A stretch of DNA of 64,000 nt, from assembly GCF_037038585.1 (NCBI RefSeq), contig NC_092520.1, forward strand, positions 150,411,104 through 150,475,103. Direction: 5' to 3'. Position 1 is the stretch's first letter. The number at the start of each line of letters is the position of its first letter. Both the position numbers and the translations under genes were made by a program. Below the pieces are notes generated by a model, which was not told where the DNA came from, searched no databases, and saw nothing but the letters and a program-made list of their open reading frames with translations. The stretch comes from Patagioenas fasciata. Its lineage: Eukaryota > Chordata > Aves > Columbiformes > Columbidae. Shown here one piece after another: positions 34,753-46,559 of the stretch.

Positions 34753-34859
34753 GGCATTTAGATGAGGTTCTTAGGGACATGGTTTAGTGCTAGAGTTAGG
34801 TTATGGTTGGACTTGATGATCCTGAGGGTCTCTTCCAATGGAAATGATTCAGTGATTCC
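34753..34859 (+). mobile_element. CR1 LINE 3' tail fragment
   Basis: About 107 bp of CR1 3' end, from 'ggcatttagatgaggttctt' through 'ggttggacttgatgatcctg' and 'ctcttccaatgg' to a decayed ATTC(A/T)(G/A)TG tail. The last codons of the ORF2 frame (DEVLRDMV, stop) correspond to the same place in the CR1 at 4015-4745 (DENLSDMV, stop). It sits about 450 bp upstream of the minisatellite at the ADIPOR2 promoter. Confidence 0.8.
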
Positions 34860-35310
34860 ATCTTTTTGGCCATGGTGATAGCTGTGGCCTCCCCACCCCA
34901 CTCCATGGCCTGGAGCATGAAGGTCAGTCCCAAACAGTAAACGCCGGTCCAGTGGGGCCTCTTCCCCTGCCCCCAGCAGGACCTACGGCAGCTGCTGTGG
35001 CCCCCAGGGACGTTTCACAACTTCCCCCTGTGAGTTTCACAGTGCCTCTCTCAGCCTGGATGACTACGAAATGTCACCACGGGTGCCCTCCCTCGGGTGG
35101 CCCCTTTCCACCACGCCTGCGGAAAGGGCTGCGTGGCCTGGCGTTTCCTGTGACACCGGTTGCTGTAGGAGAGGGTGAAGGTCTGCCGCCCGCTCAGCGC
35201 CCAGAGGAAGCCGTGTCACAGGAGACTCCTCCTCCGCCCCCCCCGGAAAGCAAGACGGATGCGTTGACAGCTCCAGTCCTTCCTGAGGGGCCGCCGGGCC
35301 CCTCCCGCCA

Positions 35311-35420
35311 TCAACCGCCATCAACCGCCATCAACCGCCATCAACCGCCATCAACCGCCATCAACCGCCATCAACCGCCATCAACCGCCATCAACCGCCA
35401 CCAACCGCCACCAACCGCCC
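35311..35420. repeat. 10-bp tandem repeat (minisatellite) next to the ADIPOR2 promoter
   Basis: Nine perfect consecutive copies of TCAACCGCCA fill 35311-35400. Two variant copies follow (CCAACCGCCA, CCAACCGCCC) to 35420, and a partial copy precedes. Because 10 is not divisible by 3, the array stays open in translation as a repeating 10-residue unit, which explains the long but meaningless frame 34952-36118. Perfect copies suggest recent expansion and probable length variation between individuals. Confidence 0.97.
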
Positions 35421-35483
35421 CACACAGGCGCAGGCCCGCGCCGGCGGAGAACAAAAGCCCGCGCAAACGTCACTCGCTTCCCT

Positions 35484-35714
35484 CAGCCAATCAGAGCCGG
35501 CTCCTGCCGCACCCCCTCCCCCTGTTCCCCTGCCTCCCCGCCCCGGTCGGGCTGCCGCCCCGTGCGCCTGCGCCTCCGACCGGAGGCCGCCCCTTCCTGA
35601 CTGCATTTCCCGGGATGCAGCCGGGCTCCCTCCCCGCGTTTCCTTCCGGCGCGTCGTGCGCCGGCGCGGTGAGGCGTCTCGCATTGGCGGCGACGGCCTC
35701 GTGCGATGATGACG
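35484..35714 (+). promoter_or_regulatory. ADIPOR2: ADIPOR2 core promoter region with several factor-site-like motifs
   Basis: TATA-less region with motifs typical of CpG-island promoters: CCAAT at 35487-35491, an NRF1-like TGCGCCTGCGC at 35563-35573, a ZNF143/THAP11-like site at 35600-35620 (ACTGCATTTCCCGGGATGCA), an ETS-type CCTTCCGG at 35642-35649, inverted CCAAT (ATTGG) at 35683-35687 and a CRE half-site TGACG at 35710-35714. Motif matches are by eye. Start sites probably lie between 35650 and 35760. Confidence 0.55.
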
Positions 35715-35849
35715 CTGTAGGGCCGGGAGGAGGCGACAAGGCCGGGGAGGTGGCGGCGGCGGCAGCGGTTGCCGCAGGAGGGGGGCGGCGGGCGGCACCT
35801 CGCGGGCGCCGGGGCGGGCGCCGGCCGTTGCCAAGGCGCGCGTTGCCAG
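35715..35849 (+). other. ADIPOR2: ADIPOR2 exon 1 (non-coding), 5' end approximate
   Basis: GC-rich leader ending at the strong donor CCAG|GTGAGT (GT at 35850-35851). Human ADIPOR2 likewise has a non-coding first exon in a CpG island followed by a very long intron. The assignment to ADIPOR2 rests on the absence of any other promoter island between here and the start-codon exon at 61402-61637. The 5' boundary is not defined by the sequence. Confidence 0.55.
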
Positions 35850-37490
35850 GTGAGTGCCTGGCGACCCCGCACCGGAGGGGCTGCGTGGCCTGTGCGCCAC
35901 CCGCGGGGTCCTGGGCCGGGACCGGGCGTCCGCCCGCTCGGTGGGGCGGCGAGGGGGAGCCACTGAAACAGGGGGGATGCCTCCTTCCCTCCCGCCGATT
36001 CTTGGGGACGGCGCTGCAGCTGCCTCCAGCGAGGGTGGGTGGCCTGGGTGCTGCCCGCGGCTGGGACCGCGTTCTGTCTGTCCGTCCGCCCCTGCGTTCT
36101 GTCTGTCTGTTCCTGTGAGGCGGGCTTGTGGCCACGGTGTTTGCTTAGGGGCAGGAGGGAGCACTTGGAAATGCTGGGCTGGAGGAGACTTTAGGCCAGT
36201 GAAGCACTCTAAAGTGGGTCAAGAACGTTTTAAGTGGGTCTTGTTTGTACACTTGTTGCTTGTCAGGACAGGGAAATGTGCTGCTGCTCCTAAAGGCTTT
36301 TTATGGAGGCGATAAAAATAGGAACTCCTCTGCTTGCACAATATGGGAACCTTGCCTTGCCCGCAGACTACTCTGTGTGTGCGTGCATGTCTGTGTATCT
36401 ATAAACACCGGAGTTAGCAACAGTAGATAATGTAAATATTTTACACTAGTGTAGCCACAATTTAGGTATTTGCAAGTAACGCTTTAATGAACTTTTTAAA
36501 AAGTTTTTTTCTGTTGTTTGTTTTCTGAGAGAATCGGGTATCCATCTCTTATTTGCTTAGGATGAGCAACAAAGATTTTGAAACATATGGTAATGGACTA
36601 GAAAACAAAGAAGAGAGAACAGCTGTTGTCCTTATTAAGCTTTTCAAGCGGTGTTGGTTTCTTTTTGTGTCTGCCTTAGTATTACAAGTCAGTTGACGTG
36701 GTGGCTTTGATAGGTTTGTGTTTTTTTAAAGAAAATCCCTAATATTAACTAACAACTTTTTTGATATACAGGCTTTGTCACTTTGTGTATATAAAGTATC
36801 GTATGCACCTGTTACATGGCAGGAAAGCTTTTAGGTGTTACTCCTTATTTGAAGATGCATTCTGTTCTTAGTGCTGCATTAAAGTTCTTCAGACAGTTGA
36901 ATTGCCTTGTCTATAGCAACTGTGTTGTATATTTTTATGAAGTGAATGGGGTTTTATTAAATCAGCCAGGTCCTCTGGGCATAACCTGGTTTTCAGGAGT
37001 TGAGTTCTTAATGTTCAATTTGGACTCTTGTTTTCACTCCTGTCCTTTAGTCAGTGTCAGGGAGTATTAAATTCCCAATTCTGTTCTGGCTGTGTCTTCA
37101 CACCTCTCTTCTGGAAGTCAGTGAAGAGCTGAGTACTGCACAGTCCTTTCTCTGAGTACTGTTGTAAATATCTTCAGCTTTCTGAGGCCTTTTTGTAGCA
37201 TTTTAGTAGTAAGGTGCTTGCTTTCTACAGAACCTTAATGAGGCTGCTTCAAGTTTGGTGGTAGCTGTTGCAACAGAGGAAAATACATTTATGATCAACA
37301 GAACTAGATGTTGTGTCATGGAATTATGGGTGCAGCACGGTCATAAAATACAGCCTGTTTTCCTTGTTTTCTTCAGCTGTGAGCTAATATTGTATATACA
37401 AGAAAGGATGTGATTGTGTTTTGAGGTTGTTTTTCCTTTTTGTGTAGGGCTACTAGCCACTTCAGTTATGAAGATTTGATGCTGTGACTC
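35850..37490 (+). other. ADIPOR2: ADIPOR2 intron 1, proximal part
   Basis: Starts GTGAGT inside the CpG island and becomes AT-rich after about 36200. No exon or repeat recognised. Short frames only. Enhancer content cannot be judged by eye. Confidence 0.6.
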
Positions 37491-38051
37491 TGTCCTGGTT
37501 TTGGCTGGGATACAGTTAATTTTCTTCCTAGTAACTAGTGTAGGGCCCTGTTTTGGATTTAATATGAGATAGTACACTCAGTATGGATTTAGTATGTTGA
37601 TTTTACACAAATATTTTGGTTCTTACCGAGTCAAGGACTTTTCAGCAAGAAGGCTGTATGTGTATAAGAAGCTGGGAGGGGACACAGCCAGGACAGCTGA
37701 TCTAAACTGACCAAAGGGATATTCCATACCATATGACATCATACTCAGCATATAAACAAGGGAAGAGTTAGCTGGGGGATCGCTGCTCGGGAGCTGGCTG
37801 GGTGTTGATCAACGGGTGGTGAGCAATTGCATTGTACATTGCTTGTCTTATATGTTTTTTTTATTATCATTATTATTATAATTGTTGTTATTATTTTTCC
37901 TTTCTGTCCTATTAAACCATCTTTATCTTAACCCATGAGGATTACCTTTTTTTTTTTTGCCACCTCCAATTCTCTCCCCTGTTCCACTGAGGTGGGGAAG
38001 TGAGCAAATGGCTGTGTGGTCTTTAGCTGCCCACTGGATTAAACCTCAACA
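37491..38051 (+). mobile_element. Solo LTR of an avian endogenous retrovirus (ERVL-like), sense orientation
   Basis: A 561 bp element starting TGTCCTGG and ending CTCAACA, flanked by near-identical 5-bp duplications (GACTC at 37486-37490, GGCTC at 38052-38056). It contains a TATA box (TATAAA at 37751-37756), a TTATTA-rich stretch at 37858-37897 and an ATTAAA polyadenylation signal at 37911-37916, the order expected of U3-R-U5. There is no internal retroviral gene, so this is a solo LTR left by recombination. A 5-bp duplication suits class III (ERVL) elements. A related copy in opposite orientation lies at 59962-60532. Confidence 0.85.
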
Positions 38052-41000
38052 GGCTCTTAAATTATGGGGATAACTTATTTATGTGTAAACTTAAGATGTA
38101 CTGTGACACTTCTAAAGACTGGATGTGTGTTGGTGGGCAACCTGAAAGTTCATTGTTGTGTTGGAAGTGTAAAATTAGTTGATAAAATATGGAAATAATT
38201 CGCTTGTCTGAGCTGATGACTAAATATGGTTAAATAAGCCTGTGGATAGGGTTGTTGGCAGCTTCATGGTGAAAACCATGTTGCTAATGTGGAAAACTGA
38301 ATTGAAGTTAGCGATGGAGGACCTGAAAGCTGCATCTCAACTCAGTCCAGGTTTTCAAAATTATGCTTTCTGAGTATAAATCATATAAAGAAAAAAGAAT
38401 CTGGTGTGAAGGGGGTAGAGTGTATTTTTGGCATACTTCTTGAGGAAAACCTTTCATGTTGAAAATCATTTCAATGGATTCTTATCTATTACATGTATGT
38501 ACTCAAACATAAATATAAAATGTAATGAGTAGAGGAGCTTAAATTGTATCAGTTCTTCAAGAGAGCCAGACACAAACAAAGGGCTGCCGCTTATTCCCCA
38601 CCCCAATCTTTGCACCGATGGAGTTGTGTCAGTGACATTACAGTGAGTCTGCTCAAGTGACTAGTGAGTGGTTGTTTTGGCAGTTGTGGCTAAGATTCAG
38701 ACTGGAAGCCTAACTCCTGGATACAGGGGAAAAAAGCTGGAGTTTGAAAAGCCTGTGCTTGCTCTAGGCAAGAGTTTCTGTTGATTTGTCATGAAGGAAA
38801 ATTAATAGGAATTGGCAGGGCATGTAATGCCAGTGATTTAATACTTGGATCTCTGCTGTTATGTCTTCAGTTGCATGTTCAAGGAGCTGTGTCAAGCATT
38901 CATGTACAAAAGATACTCAGTATTAGGCACTACAAATTTTCCATGTTTTACAGGTTTCTGGTTGTGTAACTGTCTTGTCAAAAGACTGTGCAAAGAAACA
39001 AGGCTTGCTTTTGTCAGTGCAGAGGCTGTCTGGGCATGAGGAAAATCTTGACAAGGAAACTTCAGGAGGTCGTTGGATTATTATGCCATCAGCAGTTCGA
39101 ATGTTTAAATAGAAGTAGTTCTGAAATGGAAATAGCAATTTTGAGTATTTGTGGTTTGAAAGTGTGTCTGAGTCATTCAGTGAATTTTCTGGCAGACAGT
39201 GTTGGTAGATTTGAAGACATTACACAAGATAATGGTAGTGATTATGGAAAAGTATTTGGGACTGCGTTGAAGGGGAAGGCTATTACTTTAAACTATTGGT
39301 CTCTGATAAAAGTTGTTTTAATGCCTTATCTTTTCAGCATGACATTGTGTTTCAGCTGGTTATATTTAATGTGATGACCAGCTGCCTTTCCTTTTTAAAG
39401 CAATGTGTTTGTCAATGCAAGTTCAATAAAGAAACTGGATTTAAAAAAAATAAGAATATGGAGACAATCAAAGTACTAGTTCTGCTAGTTCTCTGAAAAC
39501 AGTTTGGACTTTCACTTCTTTATTTGAATATGATACTACTACCAGAATGTTTTCCTTTTGAAGCAGGATACTGCAGATCAGTATGTAAACTAATAAAAAG
39601 CAGGAGGTGAATTGTTTCCACATAGTTCCTGTTCCAGTCCAGTTCAAGTATTGACCTCCTGCTTTCTATGTGGCTACAGCTAGGATGGAGAGATTCAGAC
39701 TATTATCATCAGGTAACTGTAAAACTGAACTGGAGTTTAACTTGCCCACTGATTGCATATGTTTATTGGAAAGTTTGTCTCAGTGGTTTGACATCAAAAT
39801 AAAATCTTAGTCCAATTTGAAGATGAACCTTAAGGTTTCTTTTCAGGGCACAGTGACAATCTTTGTTTACAGAAGACTGCTCGACACATTGCCATGTGGC
39901 AGCTGGTGTGGTGATAAACAGACAGCCTCTCTCGGATAAGGAGGTGCCACAGCTTATACTGCTTCTGCTTGATTTGAGAAGTAGCGAAGAACTTGAAATA
40001 AAGAGGTGTTGGCAAAATTAAGGTGCTCAGAATTTTGAAGATGAAGTATTATATGTTTAATACCAATTTACCCTCTGATTTAACGTGATTTTCACAATAA
40101 CTTCTTTGGAATTTTCAGAACCTTATGGAAATATCTCTGTCATTCAGTGTGTTTTGTTAAGTGGCATCTGTTTGAGTTATCTTATGGCTAGGGTAGGAAG
40201 AAAATTACTGTCCAGGGTTGTTGGTTGTTGTTGTTAGCTTAATGGTCTCTTGAGCAGATGAAATATGTTGTAGGGATGATGAGCATAAAATAAAATTAGA
40301 TGGCTGTTCTATTTGTTGTTGCATGTAGCCATGATGACTCTTATTATGGAGTTACAGATCTCTGCTGCTCTGTTAGTGGAGGGGAAAGTCTCTTTTTCTG
40401 GCCATGCACGATTTCTTAGGGCTGCCTTGTGGTTAAATTGCTTGCAGAAAGATGTCTTCAAAGGTATAGGTAGATAACAAGGTTCACAGTACATGTAATT
40501 GTCAGTGTAGAAAAATTTGCAGCATGCTTCATATGGATTTCAGTAGCTGTGAAAATGTGATGGAGTCTGCTGGGATGTGCCAGCTGCTGTAGCACTCTGT
40601 GAACAGGACTAATTAAGCCCTTGTGAGAACAGAAATAGTCAGGCACTATTTACAGGAAGAAAGGGTTGGAACAGGCAGAGCTATAATCATTTGCTCTAAG
40701 GTACCTTTAGACAGCAGTAAGCAAGAGAGTTAACAATTTACTTGCGGAATGGGTTGAAAGTCAAGCCTGAATACTTAAAATGGGTATTGCTGTGTTCTGC
40801 CAGCAGATCTAAGTACCTTGCAAACTTCTGTTGAGGCCTGCTGCTGGGAAGGCTACTTCCTTTTTTTGCCTGGTCTTTTTATCTTCTTTCTCACGGTATT
40901 GTATCTCAAAATGGTTAGCATTCATGTTTCTTCATCTAATGCTGAATAACAAACTGATACTACCTATATTGACAGATGTCGTAATGCTACAACATAGCCT

Positions 41001-41745
41001 GCATTTATGTATGTTGCGCAAAAGTCTAGATGTCTTTGCCAACATGAATTGTTGTTTTTCTAAATGTATCTGCATGTATCCAAAGGTAAGGTGTGGCTTG
41101 GCTGACTTATCATAAGTACACCAAAGTAGTTTTTCATATCTGCTAATCTAATTTTCCTCTTTCTCAACCAAATTAAATGTTCTTATTGCCAACCTGTTTG
41201 GTTCCATCTGTTTAGAGGATTGCAGAGATTGCTGTTCCTTGTTTGAAGCCAAGGTCAATTGTGCTACTCTGTTTTGGTCTAGAGGATGACAGTTTATATG
41301 CTACAAATTTCATTAGGGGATCACTGGATGTGTCAAGCAGTTCTCATACAGCTCTTAGATACGGGTTGTTTTGTGGGCAGGAGTCTTTAGTGGACTTCTC
41401 TCTGATTTAATGACAGCATTCTGGTGAAGTTCCTGTTTTAGCTCCTTACTTATGGATATGTTTATTGCTTGGCTAGTATAATGTCATGTGTTTAGTAAAT
41501 TGGATTTTTGCAGATATTTGAATGAACAGGCTGTTTTTCTGGAGGGAATATGCTATGGACTTACTTGCTGTATGAAACATTTTCTTCCTGTAATTCTGCA
41601 GACTTTATTATAAAGGCACGTATTTGTGCTCTCTTGATTTCTTGTGCAGGCTACTTGGTGGGTGATACTAGGTTTTGGGACCTGTTACCATAAGAAGGAC
41701 TTCAAGCCAACACATGTCTATACATTGTTTATGAGATTTCTGTAG
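38052..41745 (+). other. ADIPOR2: ADIPOR2 intron 1, no feature recognised
   Basis: AT-rich unique-looking intron. Short frames only, none with a recognisable domain. Confidence 0.6.
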
Positions 41746-41785
41746 AATGCAGAACTTCTGATGGAAAATGCAGAACTTCTGATGG
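41746..41785 (+). repeat. 19-bp tandem duplication, period 21 bp
   Basis: AATGCAGAACTTCTGATGG occurs at 41746-41764 and again at 41767-41785, separated by AA. The second copy directly abuts the 5' end of the CR1 that follows. Confidence 0.85.
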
Positions 41786-42150
41786 TCTCTTTAGCTTTGA
41801 GGAGACTGAGGGGTGACCTTATTAATGTTTATAAATACGTAGAGGGTGAGTGTCATGAGGCTGGAGCCAGGCTCTTCTCGGTGACAACCAATGATAGGAC
41901 AAGGGGCAGTGGATACAAACTGGAACACAGGAGGTTCCACTTAAATATGAGAAGAAACTTCTTCACAATGAGGGTAGCAGAGCACTGGAACAGGCTGCCC
42001 AGTGAGGTTGTGGAGTCTCCTCTGGAATCTGCCTGGACGCCTTCTTGTGTAACATTATCTAGGTGTTCCTGCTCGGGCAGGGGGATTGGACTAGATGATC
42101 TTTTGAGATCCCTTCCAATCCCTAACATTCTATGATTCTGTGATTCTATG
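41786..42150 (+). mobile_element. CR1 LINE 3' fragment
   Basis: 5'-truncated CR1 in sense orientation in ADIPOR2 intron 1. It encodes a remnant of the ORF2 C terminus ([20 protein letters not shown], then [20 protein letters not shown]) and continues through 'ggactagatgatcttttgag', 'cccttccaatcc' and a tail of ATTCTATG/ATTCTGTG units ending at 42150. Frames are disrupted before the tail. Confidence 0.9.
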
Positions 42151-45100
42151 GAGTAATTGAATTCAAGCAGTAAAATCTACCTTTTGAAAGCAAATACTAC
42201 CTCTGGCTTCTTAGATTTAATCTGAATAGTAAAATCCCTTTAGCTGGTGATAAAATTCCTTTAGCTAATATTTAACTCCTGCTTGTGCTAGAAATACTTA
42301 CATCTGTGTCTCCCAGTCTGCAGTGGGAGCTGTTTTAAAAAGCCATGCAGTGCAAATATAGCTATAGCTGAGGCTACCTGTTTTTTCAGTCCTGATAATA
42401 TTGGCAAGCTTTTACACACAGGGAAAGGGATTTTACCATTTGGAACAAACTGGATAGCTAGTAGGACTTGAGGTGAAGAACCAATGAACATGCATTTCAG
42501 CTTCTCTCAGCTGACAGTTTAGGTGTGCTTTTGTTATGAAGAATACGGCACTGCATTTCCTAGTGGTCTGCTCCTGAGATTTAGTGATTGCTATTCCCTG
42601 CTGTAAATGGAACGATGTACTTTTTCTGTTTTCTTAATGCTTTATGTATTCATCTCCTTTCCTGGTGGAATTTAAACAAATACTAGTGCTGTGGAGATAA
42701 GTCAGTGGTGATTTCTGACATTATGGGATGTTACAACCATTTTGCTTGTGAAGAACAGTGTGCTTTGCAGATTGCTATAGTTTAAGCAATTATTTTTGTT
42801 TGTGAATTCCCTAGAATAGCATATAACATTGCAAGATTAATAACAGCAATATTCTGATGTTCTCAATATTAATATTTTAGGCATTTTTTAATGGAACATG
42901 ACTGTAGAAATAAAAGGAAGAACCTATTCATAATTCTTATTAAAGTAGCTGTGTGACAAAGCGCCAACTATTGGCTTTCTGCCTGCTGTACCTTCAGTGG
43001 GGAACAAAATAGATTATTTTCTGAGGTGAATGTCCTGAGAGTAGAGAAAAGCATAACAAAGTCAACAAAAGCTTTACTTAGTGGTTTTCTGACCTTTATA
43101 TAGTCCAAGCTAAAAGGAGGGTGCTGAAAAAAGGCTTGTGTCCTGATGATCTTAATGTCCATCATTAAGTGCAACTGCTGCTTGACTTCCTGCTTTGTGA
43201 CCTTTTAATAATTGGCAACCATGTGAATTCTGCAGCATTACAGAAATATTTCAATAATGTATGTGTTATAAAAATCTTTTCCTTTTTATGAAATTCACTA
43301 ACGCAGTGAAAGAAGTTGCTAGGTAGCTTAAACTTGATTTGTAAGATATTTCTTAAAGGAGCAATTTTCAAATATGTTTTTTGTGTAGAAGAGGAATACT
43401 AAATTTCTCTGACCATCTGGTAATGATGAATTATTCATTTTGCTCCTATGAAGGATATAAAGGAATGGGGTTTGGTGGTGGCTTTTTTTTGTTCTCTTTT
43501 TAGGTCATCCTTCAGAAACACAGAGCGTAATTTGTCAAAGTGTCCTTTTCTTTTTATTAGGTTTTTTTTTTTTTGGAGCTGTTCTGAATTTCTTACACCA
43601 GCTAGGATTGTGTCCTCCTGTAGTAAAATAGTAAAAAACATTAAAACTTTCTGGGGTACAGAAATCCAATATTTCAGTAGGAGGTGACTTGTTGCTAAAA
43701 TAATTGAGAAGACTGGTGTTGGTTTCAGCTTCTGTATCTGTAAAACTCTTCTAATTTGGTCTTGATCCTATACTCTGGAGTGTAAAGGTAGGATATTGCC
43801 TGTTTTCTTCTATGAAGGCAAACTCAGAACTTCAGATTAAGCTGGTCCTTGACACAGAGTGAGAGCGCCTGACCAAGTTTCACAGCACTTGTATGAATGT
43901 TTCTGTCTAAAACATCTAACTAGCGCGTGATCCTGTTGAAAATGCCGGTTATGTCAACTGATTTGGAAGGGCTCCAGTATACGGGGTCAGTGTAGGGAAA
44001 GGGAGATGATACACAAGACTGCCTGCAATGATACCAAAAAAATCTGAGATACTCAGATAAGGTCAGGGTTGATGTAACAGTACAGTTCTGCATAGCTATG
44101 GGTAACCTAGGTCCGCTTTGGGTTTTAAGCAGCAGTCTTAAAATGCTATTGTAAAAGTGCTACAAGATGCTGTCAGAAGATTAGTTTTTCATTCTTCTGT
44201 GTAAGCACTTTCCAGCTGACTTTTTCTGTATTAGTTAATGGGTTCAAACACTCCCTTGTTACACATCACAATAAAGTCATTGTGAAAAACAAAGCATGAT
44301 CGCAGACCCCATGACTGTTTTCCTCTGAAAACTCATGTCTTGGCTCTGTTTCAATAGTTCATGATTATGTAAATGCCTGAGGGCTTATCTGCCCGCAAGA
44401 CTCACATGTTTTGTGCAGTCTAAGGTCATTCTTGAAAAGGTACAATTCCACATTCCTGTTCTTTTAGCAGTAAGTATGATGTGTCTAGTAGTTCTTGTAG
44501 TACTACTTGAAATCTTACTACCTTTTGTGAGGCTTTATCCTATGTAGAGATTAGAACTCCCTTAAAACTCGATGCTCCCTTCTTGGAGATCCGATTCTGA
44601 AGTAACAGAATATTTGAACACTTATGTCAAGCTGAAGGGACTCCTGCATTGGGTGGTAATCTGAGCTATGTCTTTGTAATAAATGAACAGATTATAAGCA
44701 TATTATTTGTTACAACATTCAAAGCTACAGGTAACAGTGGTGGTATTTGGGGTTGACCAAAGCATAGTTGCATAATTCCTATTTGTAGGATGACATTTAG
44801 TCATGCTAATGATGAAGTAATTGAGAATTATTGGCACTTAAAATTAATTACTAGGCAGACATAAAAAGGAAAGGTGTAGAATGTCCGCATTACTGCTGCT
44901 TGCTTTAGAGACTGCTTCTTCAGGGGATGTGACAGGTCATAGACCTGTATCAGCATATTGTGCTGATGGTGATCCAGTCGCTAAGCGAACACACAGAATG
45001 CGTATACTAAAACGGCTTCTCTTCAGTGATTGTCCAATTGTCTTTGAACTTTTGATTTGATTGTGCTGAAAATCTTGGATCATTTGGTAAGTGGTCTAGA

Positions 45101-46559
45101 GAACTGGTTATACTAGGAGGCAAGTGGTCTGTTAGTGAAAACCAATTCTGTTTTCTGTTGGAAATGTTGCATAAGGAAGCCATGCAACTGGAAGACTTTA
45201 AACTTTTGAGTATAAGATTTATAAAGAAATATTACTGACACTTGCTGTACATAATGTAATATGTGTAATGTTTGAGCTATCTTTTCTGTCTTGTGTACTA
45301 CTTGCAGTATGGATGAAGTAGGTTGTATAACTTATAAACCTCCCTCTGCTGGAGTACAGTGAATGTCAGTTTGAAGCTGGCATGTGAGTGCTGTATGCTT
45401 TACAACTCCAGTGACATGAGATTCTAAGATAAACTCAGCCTTCATTTAGAGACATTTTTAGGCTCTAACAACATGCCATGCAGTGAAGCAGAGAAAATGG
45501 AAATGAATTACAGGAAAAGTCTTCTGCATTCCTTGGTGTTTTCATGCTGTAGTATTTATGTCACAGGATCTTTCCCAAGCTCTGATTTCGAACTCCCATG
45601 GGGACCAAAAGCAACATTGTGTATGGCTTGACAAAAGTCCCTTCTGACTAACTTTAAGTGACCTGAGGCATATTAACATGTGGATTAATGTATTTGACAG
45701 TAATAAATCAGTTTTAACAAGCAGTGAAGTAGAGATTTGTTTGGCAGAGAGTTTGAATAAAATATGGTATCTGTAGTTACACTGAACATTTTATGGAGAA
45801 TGATGTAGCTGAGATGGTTAAAAAAATTCCTGCTTTCCTTGGTTTTGTGGTGATGCATCTTTATACAAGTTAGCTCTAACTGTGGAGTTTTATTTAAGTC
45901 AAAGTTGTTATAATGGTGAGCAAGCCTACAAAAATGAACGGATTCTAATTTAAATGGAATGCATGCATTTTGTCATTCACTGTAAATGTTTAATAACTGC
46001 TGTATAGCGCACACATTCTAAGGAGTGGTGTTTTGTTTTTCTCATCTGCATACATTTTTTTTAATCTACTTTTAAGCTAATTTGGAGAAACAGCCTTCAT
46101 GTTGATTGCACATCCATCTTGTATGACTCTTGGACTGTAACCTTCCCAAGCTTAAATATAAACCTCAGCAACTGGTGGCAAGTTGAAGGTGAGAAAAATT
46201 GATCTCTGCTTCCTCACAGGTATTTGTCAGAGAGCAGCAACAAATTAGAGATGAAGAATACTGGGTGTTTTGGGGGAATGTATTTTAGTGATTAAGATAA
46301 CTGCTTTGTGTTACTCCACAGAGCAGGTATGAGATCCATTTATCTCATTGTTCTAAGTTATATTTCTCAGGATGTGTCTTACAGAAAATTTGTACATTTC
46401 TGAAATGAGGTGACACTTAATGTGACAAGCTTGGTTTCCACATTTAATTTGATAGGTGAGATGAGTGCTAGGTACATGCAGAGACAGGACTTGAACTAGT
46501 CATTCTATTCGCCTTAGGAGGGAAACTATCAGTGTGTGAGGTATTTGGTAGGGTTGTTT
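42151..46559 (+). other. ADIPOR2: ADIPOR2 intron 1, no feature recognised
   Basis: AT-rich intron. A poly-T run lies at 43562-43574. No repeat family or exon could be recognised. Confidence 0.6.

Larger units (their letters stand above)
35300..36120. promoter_or_regulatory. ADIPOR2: CpG island at the ADIPOR2 5' end
   Basis: GC- and CpG-dense from about 35300 to 36120, falling back to AT-rich DNA after 36200. It covers the minisatellite, the promoter motifs, the first exon and the start of intron 1. Multiple CCGCC/GGCGG elements are visible, especially at 35740-35830. The island position fits a housekeeping-type ADIPOR2 promoter. Confidence 0.8.

Noticed and set aside
35311..35420. CRISPR-like regular array
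   Set aside because: The units are 10 bp and contiguous with no spacers, and the context is a vertebrate CpG island. It is a minisatellite.
34952..36118. 388-codon open frame over the ADIPOR2 promoter island, with a repeated HQPPSTAINR unit
   Set aside because: The repeat peptide is just the 10-bp minisatellite read in three phases. The rest is P/A/G/R-rich translation of CpG-island DNA and it crosses the exon 1 donor. No domain.
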